From Clostridium_AW sp963515715 (GTDB lineage Bacteria > Bacillota > Clostridia > Clostridiales > Clostridiaceae): DNA of 64,000 bases. Both the position numbers and the translations under genes were made by a program. This document shows, piece after piece, positions 1 through 8,914 of this stretch; the stretch's first letter is position 1; each line of letters opens with the position of its first letter. The notes beneath the pieces were generated by a model. It saw only the letters and a program-made list of their open reading frames with translations, made no database searches and was not told where the DNA came from. The stretch covers positions 309,559 through 373,558 of the forward strand of contig NZ_CAUPZS010000001.1 in the NCBI RefSeq assembly GCF_963515715.1. Direction: 5' to 3'.

Positions 1-988
1 TGTCAATATTCGTTATTTTATACAAATCATCTATATGTATGGGGTCACTACATAATATATTGTATATTCTTTTCTCAACTATATTTAAAGCAGTACTTTC
101 ATTTTCCCTTTTAGTATTATAATCCATATTAATTAGGTGAAAAATATCTTCAATGGATGTTAATGGATAAGCCCCATCTTTTATTAGTTTGTTGGTTCCT
201 TTACTGGTTTCGCAAAATATGGAACCTGGTACAGCTAATACGTCCTTTCCTTGGTCTAATGCACAATTAGCAGTAATTAAAGTTCCACTTTTTTCAGAAG
301 CTTCTATAACGATTAAAACATCTCCTAATCCACTAATTATTCTATTTCTTAATGGGAAATTATAAGCATATGGTTCAGTTCCAGGTGGATATTCAGATAT
401 GATACATCCATTTTCTAATATTTTATAATATAGATCTCTATTGACTTTTGGATATATTACATCAATACCGGAACCTAGTATAGCACAAGTATAGGTATTG
501 TTTTTCAATGCTCCCCAATGAGCGAAGGCGTCTATACCCATAGCCATTCCGCTTATAATATTAATTTCTTTTTTACTTAATTCTCTACATATTATATCAG
601 TTGCTTTTCGTCCATAATAAGAAGCTTTTCTTGTGCCCACAATGCTCACTGAAGGAGTGTTTAGTTTAGAAATATTTCCTTTATAATAAAGAATTGAAGG
701 TGCATCTTCTAAGTTTTTCAATTTACTAGGATACAATTGATGAAAATAATCGATCACTTCAATATGGTTATTTTCTGCAAAATCAACTAAGGTCTTTATT
801 TTTAGTATATCCCAACTTTTTAATAATTTTATTTTTAAAATATTTTCATCTATTTCACCGTTAAATACTTTCCAATCTGAATTACAGTAAGTATATATTT
901 CTTCAGTAGTTCTTAGTTTTTTTAATATATAAAGTTTTAGCTTATTAGACATTTTAATAGTGGAATACCAAATATCATAAATATTCAC
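1..988 (-). CDS. dprA: DNA processing protein DprA (C-terminus cut by window edge)
   Basis: My own translation of the minus strand gives a DprA/Smf protein of at least 329 residues that runs off the window. DprA loads RecA onto incoming single-stranded DNA during transformation. A Rossmann-fold core is visible with GTRKASYYG, SGMAMGIDAFAHWGAL, LGSGIDVIYP, NFPLRNRIISGL and SGTLITANCALDQGKDVLAVPG, all in family order. The GTG start at 988 is preceded by AAGGAGG with 7 nt spacing; the upstream ATG two bases away is out of frame and hits a stop at once. The ribosome binding site overlaps the comM stop codon (TAAGGAGG), so the two are probably translationally coupled. Confidence 0.95.
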   Translation of the reverse strand, partial: MNIYDIWYSTIKMSNKLKLYILKKLRTTEEIYTYCNSDWKVFNGEIDENILKIKLLKSWDILKIKTLVDFAENNHIEVIDYFHQLYPSKLKNLEDAPSILYYKGNISKLNTPSVSIVGTRKASYYGRKATDIICRELSKKEINIISGMAMGIDAFAHWGALKNNTYTCAILGSGIDVIYPKVNRDLYYKILENGCIISEYPPGTEPYAYNFPLRNRIISGLGDVLIVIEASEKSGTLITANCALDQGKDVLAVPGSIFCETSKGTNKLIKDGAYPLTSIEDIFHLINMDYNTKRENESTALNIVEKRIYNILCSDPIHIDDLYKITNID

Positions 989-1000
989 ATAAAAACCTCC

Positions 1001-2500
1001 TTAAATGATCTCTTCTATGAATCTTCTATATTGTAGTGCTTCAATCAAGTCACTATCAATAATCTTATCCCTTTCATCTAAATCAGCTATAGTTCTTGAT
1101 ACCTTTAAAATTTTTGTATAAGCTCTAGTACTTAATGAATATTTATTATATATTTTCTTAAGCATTTTTTCAGCGCTATTTTCCAAGGCGCAATATTTTT
1201 TAACTAAAGTCATATTCATTTCACTATTGGTAGTTATATTATGTTTTTTTAGTCTTTCATATTGAATTTTTCTTGCCCTATCTATGCTTTCTTTTATATC
1301 TTTAGATTTTTTTTCTTTATTTATAGCTATAATATGGCTATGCTCTACATAATCTACGGACAAAAACACATCAATTCTATCTAACATAGGGCCAGATAAT
1401 TTTTTTAGATATCTATTTTTCTCATATTCATAGCAGGTACAGTTAATTTTGGAGCAGGGGCAGGTATTAAAAGCTCCAACTAACATAAAGTTGCTTGGAT
1501 ATTTTATAGAACCTGAAAATCTTGATATGGTTACGCTTCTATTTTCTAAAGGTTGCCTTAATGCTTCTAATACATCTTTTTTAAATTCTAACATTTCATC
1601 TAAAAATAACACTCCATTATGAGCCAATGAAATCTCCCCAGGCATTAAATTAGCACCTCCGCCTATTAGTGCAATTTTAGTAGCTGTATGATGAGGAGTT
1701 CTAAAGGGTCTTTTATATATTAATCCTTCCTTTAAATCGCCATAAACACTATAAATTTTTGTGCACTCTAAAGATTCTTCATATGTTATATCTGGCAAAA
1801 TAGTTGGTATCCTGTAAGCAATCATGGATTTACCAGTTCCTGGCGGACCATATAATGCTAAATTATGATTTCCTGCCGCTGCTACTTCTACCCCTCTTTT
1901 TGCACTATGCTGTCCTACTATTTCTGAAAAATCTATTTTATATTGTGAAGTATAATTTTTAATTTTATCCATTTTGTAGGGTTTAATATTTTCATCGGCA
2001 ATTGTATTTATCACATCATTTAAACTATTACAAGGATAAATTTCTGCTTCCTTTACCAAAGAACATTCATCTTTATTATCTTTAGGAACTATATATTTCT
2101 TTATATCATTCTCCATGCCCTCCATAACAATTGGGAGAGCTCCCTTTACATCTCTTAACTCACCTAATAGTGATAACTCACCTATGAATAGATAATTATC
2201 TAAATTGTTCATATAAATTTGTTTACTTACACATAATATTCCTATAGCGATAGGCAAATCTAGCAATGTACCTTCTTTTTTTATATCCGCAGGTGCTAAA
2301 TTTACCGTTATTCTACCTAAAGGAAATTCAAAGCCGGAATTTAAGATAGCTGCTCTTACTCTTTCTTTAGATTCCTTTACAGCTATTCCACCAATACCTA
2401 CTATATTAAAAGAAGGTAGTCCTCTGCTTATATGAATTTCAACACTAACGGGGTATCCGTGTATTCCATTTAATGTAGCGCCATTAATTTTAATAACCAT
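1001..2500 (-). CDS. comM: ComM/YifB-family Mg-chelatase-like AAA+ ATPase
   Basis: A 499-residue protein with an N-terminal Lon-protease-like domain (about residues 1-165), then an AAA+ Mg-chelatase-like domain with Walker A GPPGTGKS near residue 215, LFLDEMLEFKKDVLEALRQ as Walker B region and a CPCSKINCTC cysteine insert. In other bacteria ComM is a helicase that promotes branch migration during transformation. ATG at 2500 is preferred because GAGGTGA lies 6 nt upstream; the GTG at 2509 and ATG at 2506 overlap that site. It precedes dprA, so the pair looks like a DNA-uptake/recombination unit. Confidence 0.93.
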   Translation of the reverse strand: MVIKINGATLNGIHGYPVSVEIHISRGLPSFNIVGIGGIAVKESKERVRAAILNSGFEFPLGRITVNLAPADIKKEGTLLDLPIAIGILCVSKQIYMNNLDNYLFIGELSLLGELRDVKGALPIVMEGMENDIKKYIVPKDNKDECSLVKEAEIYPCNSLNDVINTIADENIKPYKMDKIKNYTSQYKIDFSEIVGQHSAKRGVEVAAAGNHNLALYGPPGTGKSMIAYRIPTILPDITYEESLECTKIYSVYGDLKEGLIYKRPFRTPHHTATKIALIGGGANLMPGEISLAHNGVLFLDEMLEFKKDVLEALRQPLENRSVTISRFSGSIKYPSNFMLVGAFNTCPCSKINCTCYEYEKNRYLKKLSGPMLDRIDVFLSVDYVEHSHIIAINKEKKSKDIKESIDRARKIQYERLKKHNITTNSEMNMTLVKKYCALENSAEKMLKKIYNKYSLSTRAYTKILKVSRTIADLDERDKIIDSDLIEALQYRRFIEEII

Positions 2501-2649
2501 AGACATCACCTCATTTCAATTGTTGACAATTAAGTTAGTTTTTATAATGATGTTTATGAGATTAAAATTGTTTTAAACTTTTATAATTGATTTTATGGGT
2601 TATACTATAGTATATAAAAGCCTTCTTGTAAGAGGAAAGGAGAGTATTT

Positions 2650-3018
2650 ATGAATTTCTATAAAAAGAACATAGGAAATTTTGGAGAGGACTTAGCTGAA
2701 AGTTATTTAATAGAAAGTGGGTACATTATATTAGAAAAAAATTTCAGATGTAAAACTGGTGAGATCGACCTTATCGGAAGGGATGGAAATTTTATCAGCT
2801 TTATTGAAGTGAAGACAAGATGCGGGAACTCTTATGGTAGCCCTGGAGAAGCAGTAAATTACGTTAAACAATGGAAAATATATAAAACCGCTCAAATGTA
2901 TATATTAAAGAAAAAGCTCCATAGATTCAATTTTAGATTCGATGTAGTGGAAATAATATTGAATCATAAGAGCCATGATTTTTCTATAAGTGTAATAAAA
3001 GATGCTTTCCAAGTTTAA
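2650..3018 (+). CDS. UPF0102 / YraN-family putative endonuclease
   Basis: This 122-residue protein matches the UPF0102 (YraN) family, which has a restriction-endonuclease-like PD-(D/E)XK fold. The signature is visible as GEDLAESYL near the N-terminus, then KTGEIDLIGRDG and FIEVKTR, giving the E...D...E-x-K acidic/lysine set. Its cellular role is not established. GAGGAAAGGAG lies upstream of the ATG. The gene is on the plus strand between minus-strand rnhB and comM, diverging from comM and converging on rnhB with a 4-nt overlap of the stop codons. Confidence 0.88.
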   Translation: MNFYKKNIGNFGEDLAESYLIESGYIILEKNFRCKTGEIDLIGRDGNFISFIEVKTRCGNSYGSPGEAVNYVKQWKIYKTAQMYILKKKLHRFNFRFDVVEIILNHKSHDFSISVIKDAFQV

Positions 3019-3836
3019 ATAATATTTTTAATAAAAGAAAATCTATGTATAGAAGAAGGGCCATATTTCTTTAACCCTTGTGTATGCTCAGAAGTGCCAT
3101 ATCCTACATTGTTTTCAAATCCGTAATGTGGATATATCTTAGCATAGTCTTTCATTATTTTATCTCTATATACTTTAGCTATTATTGATGCACAAGCAAT
3201 AGATATGCTTTTGTTATCTCCTTTTATTATGAATTCATTTCTTATATTTATATTCTTTATTGGATATCCATCTGAAAGTACAATATCAGGTTTAACATCT
3301 AAAGTAGTAGCAGATTTCCTTAATACCTCATTGTTGCACCAAGATATCCCTTTAGAATCTATTGTTTCATTATCTAAATCCACAATTTTATAATATAATG
3401 CCTTTTCCTTTATTATTTTAGAAAGTTCCTCTCTTTTACGAGAACTTAATTTTTTTGAATCTTTAATACCAAGGATTAAATTGTCGTCATTTATATTTTT
3501 TAAGTCTAATATTACTGCTGCAGCTACTATTGGACCAGCTAATGGCCCTCTACCAACTTCATCTACTCCAGCTATATATTGAAAATCGCCAAATGATAAA
3601 TCGAAGTCATACATTTTCTTTATTCTAGCTAATTCTTTTTCATCTTCATCTATGGTCTTAATTATCTTTTTATATAATCCTTGCACATTTTTTCGTTCAT
3701 CATTTTTAATAAAATCGCATATATAAAGTAAATCTTGTTTATCTTTTCTATGGTAATTGTCAATATAGTCAGCAGTAACTTCCTTAAGTTTTGAGTAACT
3801 ATAGGAAGAGGAATTTTCTAAATCAAACACATACAT
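3015..3836 (-). CDS. rnhB: ribonuclease HII
   Basis: RNase HII removes RNA from RNA-DNA hybrids and misincorporated ribonucleotides. The C-terminal ~200 residues contain the catalytic pattern: GVDEVGRGPLAGP (the DE pair), DSKKLSSRKRE, LSDGYPI and ACASIIAKVYRD. An N-terminal extension of about 70 residues rich in charged amino acids precedes it, as in other clostridial RnhB. The start is uncertain: ATG at 3836 has AGGA about 10 nt upstream, while the GTG at 3845 directly abuts it, so I use 3836. The gene follows rbgA with a 17-nt gap. Confidence 0.94.
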   Translation of the reverse strand: MYVFDLENSSSYSYSKLKEVTADYIDNYHRKDKQDLLYICDFIKNDERKNVQGLYKKIIKTIDEDEKELARIKKMYDFDLSFGDFQYIAGVDEVGRGPLAGPIVAAAVILDLKNINDDNLILGIKDSKKLSSRKREELSKIIKEKALYYKIVDLDNETIDSKGISWCNNEVLRKSATTLDVKPDIVLSDGYPIKNINIRNEFIIKGDNKSISIACASIIAKVYRDKIMKDYAKIYPHYGFENNVGYGTSEHTQGLKKYGPSSIHRFSFIKNII

Positions 3837-3853
3837 ATAATACACATCCTATT

Positions 3854-4696
3854 TTAAGGTTTTTCTAGAGAGATTTTACCAATTTTTCCTCCCCTAAATT
3901 CGTCTAATAACATAGTAGCTACCCTGTTATAGTCAATTTCGCCACCTGAAATCATAGCTCCTCTTTTTTTACCTATTTGATCCATATTTTCTATAGCTTC
4001 AGGGAATAAGTCTTTAAGCTTATATCGTTCTTTTAAGTTTTCAGGGTATTCCCTTTGTAATATTTCAATTAACTTTAAAGCTAAAGTTTCTATATCCATT
4101 ATTTCATCCTTTATGGCCCCTGTAAAAGCTAAATTAAGCCCTACTATATCATCTTCAAATTTAGGCCATAGTATTCCTGGAGTATCCATTAGCTCCATGT
4201 TCTGATTTGTTTTTATCCATTGTTTGCTTTTAGTTACTCCCGGTTTATCACCAGTTCTAGCTATGTTGTTTTTAGCCATTTTGTTTATAAAAGAAGATTT
4301 TCCTACATTAGGTATGCCTACTACCATTACTCTATCAACAATTTTTACTAAACCTTTATTTTTAAGTCTCTCATGTTTTTCTTTCAAAAGCTCATTTAAG
4401 GCTCCTCTAATATTTTTTATACCTTCACCGGTAATGCAATTTACTTCTAAAACTTTTATATTATCTTTAGTTAATTCTTTTATCCAAGAATTAGTTACTT
4501 TTTTCTCACTTAAATCACTTTTATTTAAAAGTATTATCCTTGGTTTTCCTTCGCATATTTCATCTACATCAGGATTAGCACTGGATTTTACAATTCTAGC
4601 ATCTCTTATTTCTATTACTGCATCAACAAGTTTTAAACTTTCCTTTATTTCTCTTCTTGTTTTGGCCATATGACCTGGAAACCAATTAATTGCCAT
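3854..4696 (-). CDS. rbgA: ribosome biogenesis GTPase RbgA (YlqF)
   Basis: A 280-residue circularly permuted GTPase needed for late 50S subunit assembly. The G motifs occur in permuted order: NKSD (G4, in ILLNKSDL), then GIPNVGKSSFINK (G1) and DTPG (G3). The N-terminus MAINWFPGHMAKTRRE is typical of RbgA. ATG at 4696 is chosen because AAAGGA lies about 9 nt upstream and because the longer reading frame would overlap lepB. The gap to the lepB stop is 28 nt, consistent with one operon. Confidence 0.95.
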   Translation of the reverse strand: MAINWFPGHMAKTRREIKESLKLVDAVIEIRDARIVKSSANPDVDEICEGKPRIILLNKSDLSEKKVTNSWIKELTKDNIKVLEVNCITGEGIKNIRGALNELLKEKHERLKNKGLVKIVDRVMVVGIPNVGKSSFINKMAKNNIARTGDKPGVTKSKQWIKTNQNMELMDTPGILWPKFEDDIVGLNLAFTGAIKDEIMDIETLALKLIEILQREYPENLKERYKLKDLFPEAIENMDQIGKKRGAMISGGEIDYNRVATMLLDEFRGGKIGKISLEKP

Positions 4697-4724
4697 AATT
4701 ATCGTTCCTTTCTTAATTGGATAC

Positions 4725-5237
4725 TTATTTAAGTGTTCCAAATTTATTAAATGGATACAATCTTAAAGCAGCTTTACCAACTACCATGTTATATTTCACA
4801 AAACCAACTTTCTGATTTCTGCTATCTAAACTATTATTTCGATTGTCACCCATAACAAAAATTGTGTTCTCGGGTATGGTAACCTCATAGAAATTCTCCA
4901 TTGTTTCTTCATTAATATAATTCTCTTCTAAAGGCTTATCATTTACATAAACCTTATTATCTTCAATTCTTATCTTATCTCCACCTGTAGCTATTACTCT
5001 TTTAATGAATTTCTCTTTTGGATTAGCTGGATATTTTATTACCACAATATCACCTGGTTTAGGCTTTCTAAAATAGTATGTAACTTTCTCTACTATAAGC
5101 CTATCTTTATTATTAAGAGTTGGATACATAGATAATCCATCTACACTTACAGTTTCAAAAACAAAGGTAATTATAAGAAAAGCTGCAATAATTGCCATAA
5201 GTATAGATTTTCCTAATTCTACTAATTCTTTTACCAT
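4725..5237 (-). CDS. lepB: type I signal peptidase
   Basis: A 170-residue signal peptidase I that cleaves signal peptides of exported proteins at the outer face of the membrane. One N-terminal membrane segment (about residues 11-27) is followed by the nucleophile Ser36 in GLSMYPT and the general base Lys79 in FIKRVIATGGD; the GDNRNNSLDSR box is near residue 135. AGGTGGTGA precedes the ATG. A terminator-like hairpin separates it from the strongly expressed rplS upstream, so part of its transcription may be read-through. Confidence 0.95.
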   Translation of the reverse strand: MVKELVELGKSILMAIIAAFLIITFVFETVSVDGLSMYPTLNNKDRLIVEKVTYYFRKPKPGDIVVIKYPANPKEKFIKRVIATGGDKIRIEDNKVYVNDKPLEENYINEETMENFYEVTIPENTIFVMGDNRNNSLDSRNQKVGFVKYNMVVGKAALRLYPFNKFGTLK

Positions 5238-5261
5238 TTAACTGTCACCACCTAAATATAC

Positions 5262-5286
5262 AAAAAAGGGACTATACTAGCCCCGT
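5262..5286 (-). terminator. intrinsic terminator after rplS
   Basis: On the minus strand GGGGCTA and TAGTCCC form a 7-bp stem (one G-U) with a 3-nt loop and a run of T follows. It starts within a few bases of the rplS stop codon, so it would limit transcription from rplS into lepB. Confidence 0.8.
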
Positions 5287-5288
5287 TT

Positions 5289-5636
5289 TTATTTTAGTAA
5301 TTCTTTTACTTTTGCAGCCTTACCTACTCTATCTCTTAAATAGAATAATTTAGCTCTTCTTACCTTACCTCTTCTTACAACTTCTAATTTTTCAACTGTT
5401 GGAGCGTTTACTGGGAATGTTCTTTCAACACCTACTCCAGAAGCAACTCTTCTTACAGTAAATGTTTCTCTTAATCCACCATTTTGTCTCTTTAAAACTA
5501 CACCTTCGAAAATCTGAACTCTTTCTCTTGTTCCTTCTTTAATTCTTACGTGTACTTTTACAGTATCTCCTACATTGAATTTTGGTAAGTCAGTTCTAAT
5601 TTGTTCTGCTTCAATTGCTTTTATTACTTCTAACAT
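5289..5636 (-). CDS. rplS: 50S ribosomal protein L19
   Basis: A 115-residue protein with clear L19 sequence: FNVGDTVKVHVRIKEGTRER, IFEGVVLKRQNGG, TFTVRRVASGVGVERTFP and a basic C-terminus. L19 lies at the 30S/50S interface. GGAGGGAAT precedes the ATG. The gene follows trmD after a 120-nt gap that carries a probable autoregulatory leader, and is followed at once by a terminator. Confidence 0.98.
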   Translation of the reverse strand: MLEVIKAIEAEQIRTDLPKFNVGDTVKVHVRIKEGTRERVQIFEGVVLKRQNGGLRETFTVRRVASGVGVERTFPVNAPTVEKLEVVRRGKVRRAKLFYLRDRVGKAAKVKELLK

Positions 5637-5664
5637 TTGTGCATTCCCTCCTTATATGTAATTT

Positions 5665-5716
5665 GACGTTCATGATGCGTAAAACAGCAGAGGACCGCCC
5701 GTACTAGCACGAAGAT
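5665..5716 (-). ncRNA. putative L19 (rplS) mRNA leader
   Basis: The trmD-rplS gap holds a foldable element on the minus strand. TTCGTG (5708-5713) can pair with CATGAA (5669-5674). Inside it lies a G+C-rich stretch with GGGCGGTCC and CTGCTG, where GCGG and CTGC can form an apical stem. Firmicutes are known to have an L19 leader directly upstream of rplS, and position and local sequence agree. A covariance-model search (Rfam L19_leader) would decide; I could not run it. Confidence 0.6.
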
Positions 5717-5756
5717 AATTCTATCATATATAAATAAGTTTTTCAATATTATATAT

Positions 5757-6482
5757 CTAAATTTTTTCAATATTTAACAGAAGTTTTTTATCTTCATCAC
5801 TTAGAGTTATTTCTTTAAAAAGATCTGGCCTTTTTTCTTTTGTAATTACTAATGATTCAGCTCTTCTCCATTTTCTTATGTTATCATGGTGTCCTGAAAG
5901 AAGAACATCAGGAACTTTTGCCCCTCTAAAATTTTCTGGTCTAGTATAATGAGGATATTCTAGCAATCCATCATAAAAAGATTCATCCATAAAACTCTCA
6001 TTTTTCCCAAGAACTCCTGGAATAAGTCTACATATACTATCAACTACAGGTATGCAAGCCATTTCTCCACCTGTAAGTATAAAATCTCCTAGAGATATTT
6101 CCATGTCTATGTATTTATAAGCTCTTTCATCTATACCTTCATAATGACCACATAAGAAAACTAATTCATCTTCTTTTGATAATTCATAGGCTAATTCATG
6201 ATTAAGTTTTTTCCCTCTAGGTCCTAAAAAAATAACTTTGCCTTTATTTTGTTTTTTTACATGGTTTATACTGTCTATAATTGGCTGGGCAGACATCACC
6301 ATACCCGCTCCGCCACCATAAGGGTAGTCATCTACCTTTCTGTGTTTATCTAGTGTATAATCTCTAATATTATGCAAATCAATATTTATTATTCCCTTTT
6401 CAATAGCTCTTCCTAAAATACTGTGGTTAAATATTGAAAACATCTCTGGAAAAAGTGTTAAAATATCTATTCTGATAGCCAT
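5757..6482 (-). CDS. trmD: tRNA (guanine37-N1)-methyltransferase
   Basis: A 241-residue SPOUT-class enzyme that makes m1G37 in tRNAs and prevents frameshifting. Typical features are IDILTLFPEMF at the start, YPYGGGAGMVM, FLGPRGKK, FLCGHYEGIDER and the knot segment SLGDFILTGGEMA. The start overlaps the rimM stop by 16 nt, so the two are likely translationally coupled. Gene order khpA-rimM-trmD-rplS is the standard Firmicutes one. Confidence 0.97.
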   Translation of the reverse strand: MAIRIDILTLFPEMFSIFNHSILGRAIEKGIINIDLHNIRDYTLDKHRKVDDYPYGGGAGMVMSAQPIIDSINHVKKQNKGKVIFLGPRGKKLNHELAYELSKEDELVFLCGHYEGIDERAYKYIDMEISLGDFILTGGEMACIPVVDSICRLIPGVLGKNESFMDESFYDGLLEYPHYTRPENFRGAKVPDVLLSGHHDNIRKWRRAESLVITKEKRPDLFKEITLSDEDKKLLLNIEKI

Positions 6483-6961
6483 TCGTCCACTGGTTTTATT
6501 ATTATTATTTTTTCTTCAATATTTATATTAACCACAATAGTTTTTAGAGCAGGGATTAACAATTCCTTTTTACTCTTTACCCAATACACATCATTATTTT
6601 TTGTCTGTATTACATCATATACTTCTCCTAGATCATTATTATCCTCATCATAAACAGTACATCCTATTAAGTCAGCGATAAAGTAACTTCCTTCAGAAAG
6701 TTCCACTGCATTTTCTCTTTTTATATCTAAGTATTGATTTTTTAACTTAATTGCTTCTTCGATAGAATCTACTCCTTTAATTTTAAGGATTACTCTATCG
6801 ACTTGAAGCTTACACCATTCTATTGAAATTTCCTCATTACCTATATATACATTTTGCAATAATTTAAATCTATTTATGTCATCAGTTAAAGGATATACTT
6901 TTACCTCTCCTTTTAAACCATGGGTATTAATTATTTGTCCTATACTTAAGAATTCCTTCAT
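6467..6961 (-). CDS. rimM: 16S rRNA processing protein RimM
   Basis: A 164-residue protein needed for 30S head assembly with S19. The N-terminal RimM domain starts with SIGQIINTHGLKGEVKVYPL, and the PRC-barrel domain starts near YFIADLIGCTVYDEDN and ends with IPALKTIVVNINIEEK. It overlaps trmD by 16 nt and is separated from khpA upstream by a terminator-like hairpin. Confidence 0.95.
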   Translation of the reverse strand: MKEFLSIGQIINTHGLKGEVKVYPLTDDINRFKLLQNVYIGNEEISIEWCKLQVDRVILKIKGVDSIEEAIKLKNQYLDIKRENAVELSEGSYFIADLIGCTVYDEDNNDLGEVYDVIQTKNNDVYWVKSKKELLIPALKTIVVNINIEEKIIIIKPVDEWLSE

Positions 6962-6981
6962 CTGTATTATTCCCCTTTTTC

Positions 6982-7015
6982 AAAAAAAGAGTTAGGTATT
7001 CCTAACTCTTTTTTT
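6982..7015 (-). terminator. intrinsic terminator/attenuator after khpA
   Basis: A 15-bp perfect inverted repeat (arm AAAAAAAGAGTTAGG, loop TATT) ends in a T run on the minus strand. It begins at the khpA stop codon and lies before rimM. Confidence 0.85.
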
Positions 7016-7241
7016 ATATTATCTCTACAACTACCCTTTTGTTTTCTTTGATAGCTGCTGCTTTTACAACAGTTCTTATAGCTTTAGCTATTCTTCCCTG
7101 TTTACCAATTACTTTTCCCATATCTTCAGGTGCAACTTTTAATTCAAGTATAATTGACTGTTCACCAGCAATTTCATTTACTTGAACCATTGCAGGGTTA
7201 TCAACTAATGATTTAGCAATAATCTCCACTAATTCTTTCAT
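7014..7241 (-). CDS. khpA: KH-domain RNA-binding protein KhpA
   Basis: A 75-residue single KH domain with the GxxG loop visible in GKVIGKQGRIAKAIR. KhpA works with KhpB (Jag) in post-transcriptional control of cell elongation and division genes in Gram-positive bacteria. It lies between rpsP and rimM, its usual place, with a 16-nt gap to rpsP. Confidence 0.93.
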   Translation of the reverse strand: MKELVEIIAKSLVDNPAMVQVNEIAGEQSIILELKVAPEDMGKVIGKQGRIAKAIRTVVKAAAIKENKRVVVEII

Positions 7242-7257
7242 GAATTACACCCCCGTA

Positions 7258-7515
7258 TTACTTAACAAGCTTTTCATTGATTCCAGTTCTAGTAAAAAGC
7301 TTCTTAACGATATCTGTAGGCTGAGCACCATTATTTACCCATTTAACAGCTTTTTCTTCATCTATTTTGATTGTAGCTGGCTCAGTTGTTGGGTTATAGT
7401 ATCCAATTTCATCAATGAATCTTCCATCTCTTGGGGATCTTGAATCTGCTACGATTACTCTATAGAAAGGAGCTTTTTTAGCACCCATTCTCTTTAATCT
7501 TATCTTAACTGCCAT
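7258..7515 (-). CDS. rpsP: 30S ribosomal protein S16
   Basis: An 85-residue S16 with MAVKIRLKRMGAKKAPFYRVIVADSR and YNPTTEP, both diagnostic. ATG at 7515 is chosen because AAGGAGGTGA lies 5 nt upstream; the in-frame GTG at 7524 is inside that site. It follows ffh after 33 nt. Confidence 0.97.
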   Translation of the reverse strand: MAVKIRLKRMGAKKAPFYRVIVADSRSPRDGRFIDEIGYYNPTTEPATIKIDEEKAVKWVNNGAQPTDIVKKLFTRTGINEKLVK

Positions 7516-7548
7516 GTATTTCACCTCCTTTAAAGTGTGTAAAATATA

Positions 7549-8904
7549 TTAGAATGGTAATTTACCAAACAATCCTTTTTTCTTCATGAAGCTTTTTTCC
7601 ATACCTTTCATTTGCTTCATAACTTTCTTCATACCTTCAAAGTCCTTTAACAACTTATTTACTTGTTGAATGTTAGTTCCAGAACCATTTGCTATTCTCT
7701 TCTTTCTTGAAGGAGAACTACTTATTAAAGAAGGAGTTTTTCTTTCTTTTGCCGTCATGGAATTTATTATAGATTCTATCCTTTTCAATTCCTTTTCTCC
7801 TTGGCTAAAGTCAACACCTTTAAGTTCTTTTGAATTTACACCTGGAACCATTTCCATAAGTTTATTTAAAGGTCCTAATTTTTTCATCTGTTGCATTGCC
7901 GCTAAAAAATCCTCAAGATTAAATTCTTGATTCATCATACGAGCACCAAGTTTTTCGGCTTCTTTCTCATCTATGGACTGTTGTGCTTTTTCTATTAAAG
8001 TAAGCACATCCCCCATACCCAATATTCTTGATGCCATTCTATTAGGGTGAAACACTTCAAAATCATTCATTTTTTCACCCACACCAACAAACTTAATTGG
8101 CTTACCAGTCATTGCTTTTATAGATAAGGCAGCTCCTCCTCTAGTATCGCCATCAAGTTTTGTTAAAACAACACCTGTTATATCTACTTGAGAATTAAAG
8201 CTTTCTGCTACATTTATAGCATCTTGACCTGTCATTGAATCTACAACTAATAGTATCTCATTAGGAACAACATTTTCCTTTATGCCCTTTAATTCGTCCA
8301 TAAGCTGTTCATCAATGTGAAGTCTACCAGCCGTATCTATAATAACTACATTATTACCATTATCTTTGGCATGTTTTATAGCTGCTTTTGAAATGTCTAT
8401 AGGATTAACTTTATCACCTAATGTAAATACAGGTATTTCTATTTGTTTACCAACTACCTGTAATTGCTTTATAGCCGCTGGTCTGTAAATATCGCAGGCT
8501 ACAAGTAAAGGTTTCTTGTTTTTTTTCTTCAAGTCCAAAGCAAGTTTACCTGCCATGGTGGTCTTTCCAGCACCTTGAAGTCCTACTAACATAATCACAG
8601 TTAGGCCGCTTTGAGAAAAACTAATTCCACTTTCTGTACTTCCCATAAGAGCTACTAACTCATCATTTACTATTTTTATTACTTGTTGTCCTGGAGTAAG
8701 ACTTTCCATGACTTCATTTCCAAGACATTTTTCACTTACATTTTTAACGAAATCTTTAACTATTTTGTAGTTAACATCTGCTTCTAAGAGAGCTAATTTA
8801 ACTTCTCTCATAGCATCTTTAATATCTTTTTCAGAAAGCTTACCTTTTCCTTTTAATTTTTTTAAAGTTTCCTGAAGCTTAGAGGCTAAACCTTCAAATG
8901 CCAT
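7549..8904 (-). CDS. ffh: signal recognition particle protein Ffh (SRP54)
   Basis: A 451-residue SRP GTPase that binds signal peptides and 4.5S/6S RNA. It has the N domain, the G domain with GLQGAGKTTMAGKLA, DTAGRLH and TKLDGDTRGGAAL, and the methionine-rich M domain with RRKKRIANGSGT and a Met-rich C-terminus. Start 8904 is preferred: AGGAGG is 6 nt upstream, whereas the ATG at 8910 touches that site. It sits 10 nt after ylxM, forming the SRP operon with ftsY upstream. Confidence 0.97.
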   Translation of the reverse strand: MAFEGLASKLQETLKKLKGKGKLSEKDIKDAMREVKLALLEADVNYKIVKDFVKNVSEKCLGNEVMESLTPGQQVIKIVNDELVALMGSTESGISFSQSGLTVIMLVGLQGAGKTTMAGKLALDLKKKNKKPLLVACDIYRPAAIKQLQVVGKQIEIPVFTLGDKVNPIDISKAAIKHAKDNGNNVVIIDTAGRLHIDEQLMDELKGIKENVVPNEILLVVDSMTGQDAINVAESFNSQVDITGVVLTKLDGDTRGGAALSIKAMTGKPIKFVGVGEKMNDFEVFHPNRMASRILGMGDVLTLIEKAQQSIDEKEAEKLGARMMNQEFNLEDFLAAMQQMKKLGPLNKLMEMVPGVNSKELKGVDFSQGEKELKRIESIINSMTAKERKTPSLISSSPSRKKRIANGSGTNIQQVNKLLKDFEGMKKVMKQMKGMEKSFMKKKGLFGKLPF

Positions 8905-8914
8905 GGCCATCCTC

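Noticed and set aside
4224..4673. 149-codon plus-strand frame
   Set aside because: Antisense shadow of rbgA; no RBS and Phe/Ser-rich composition.
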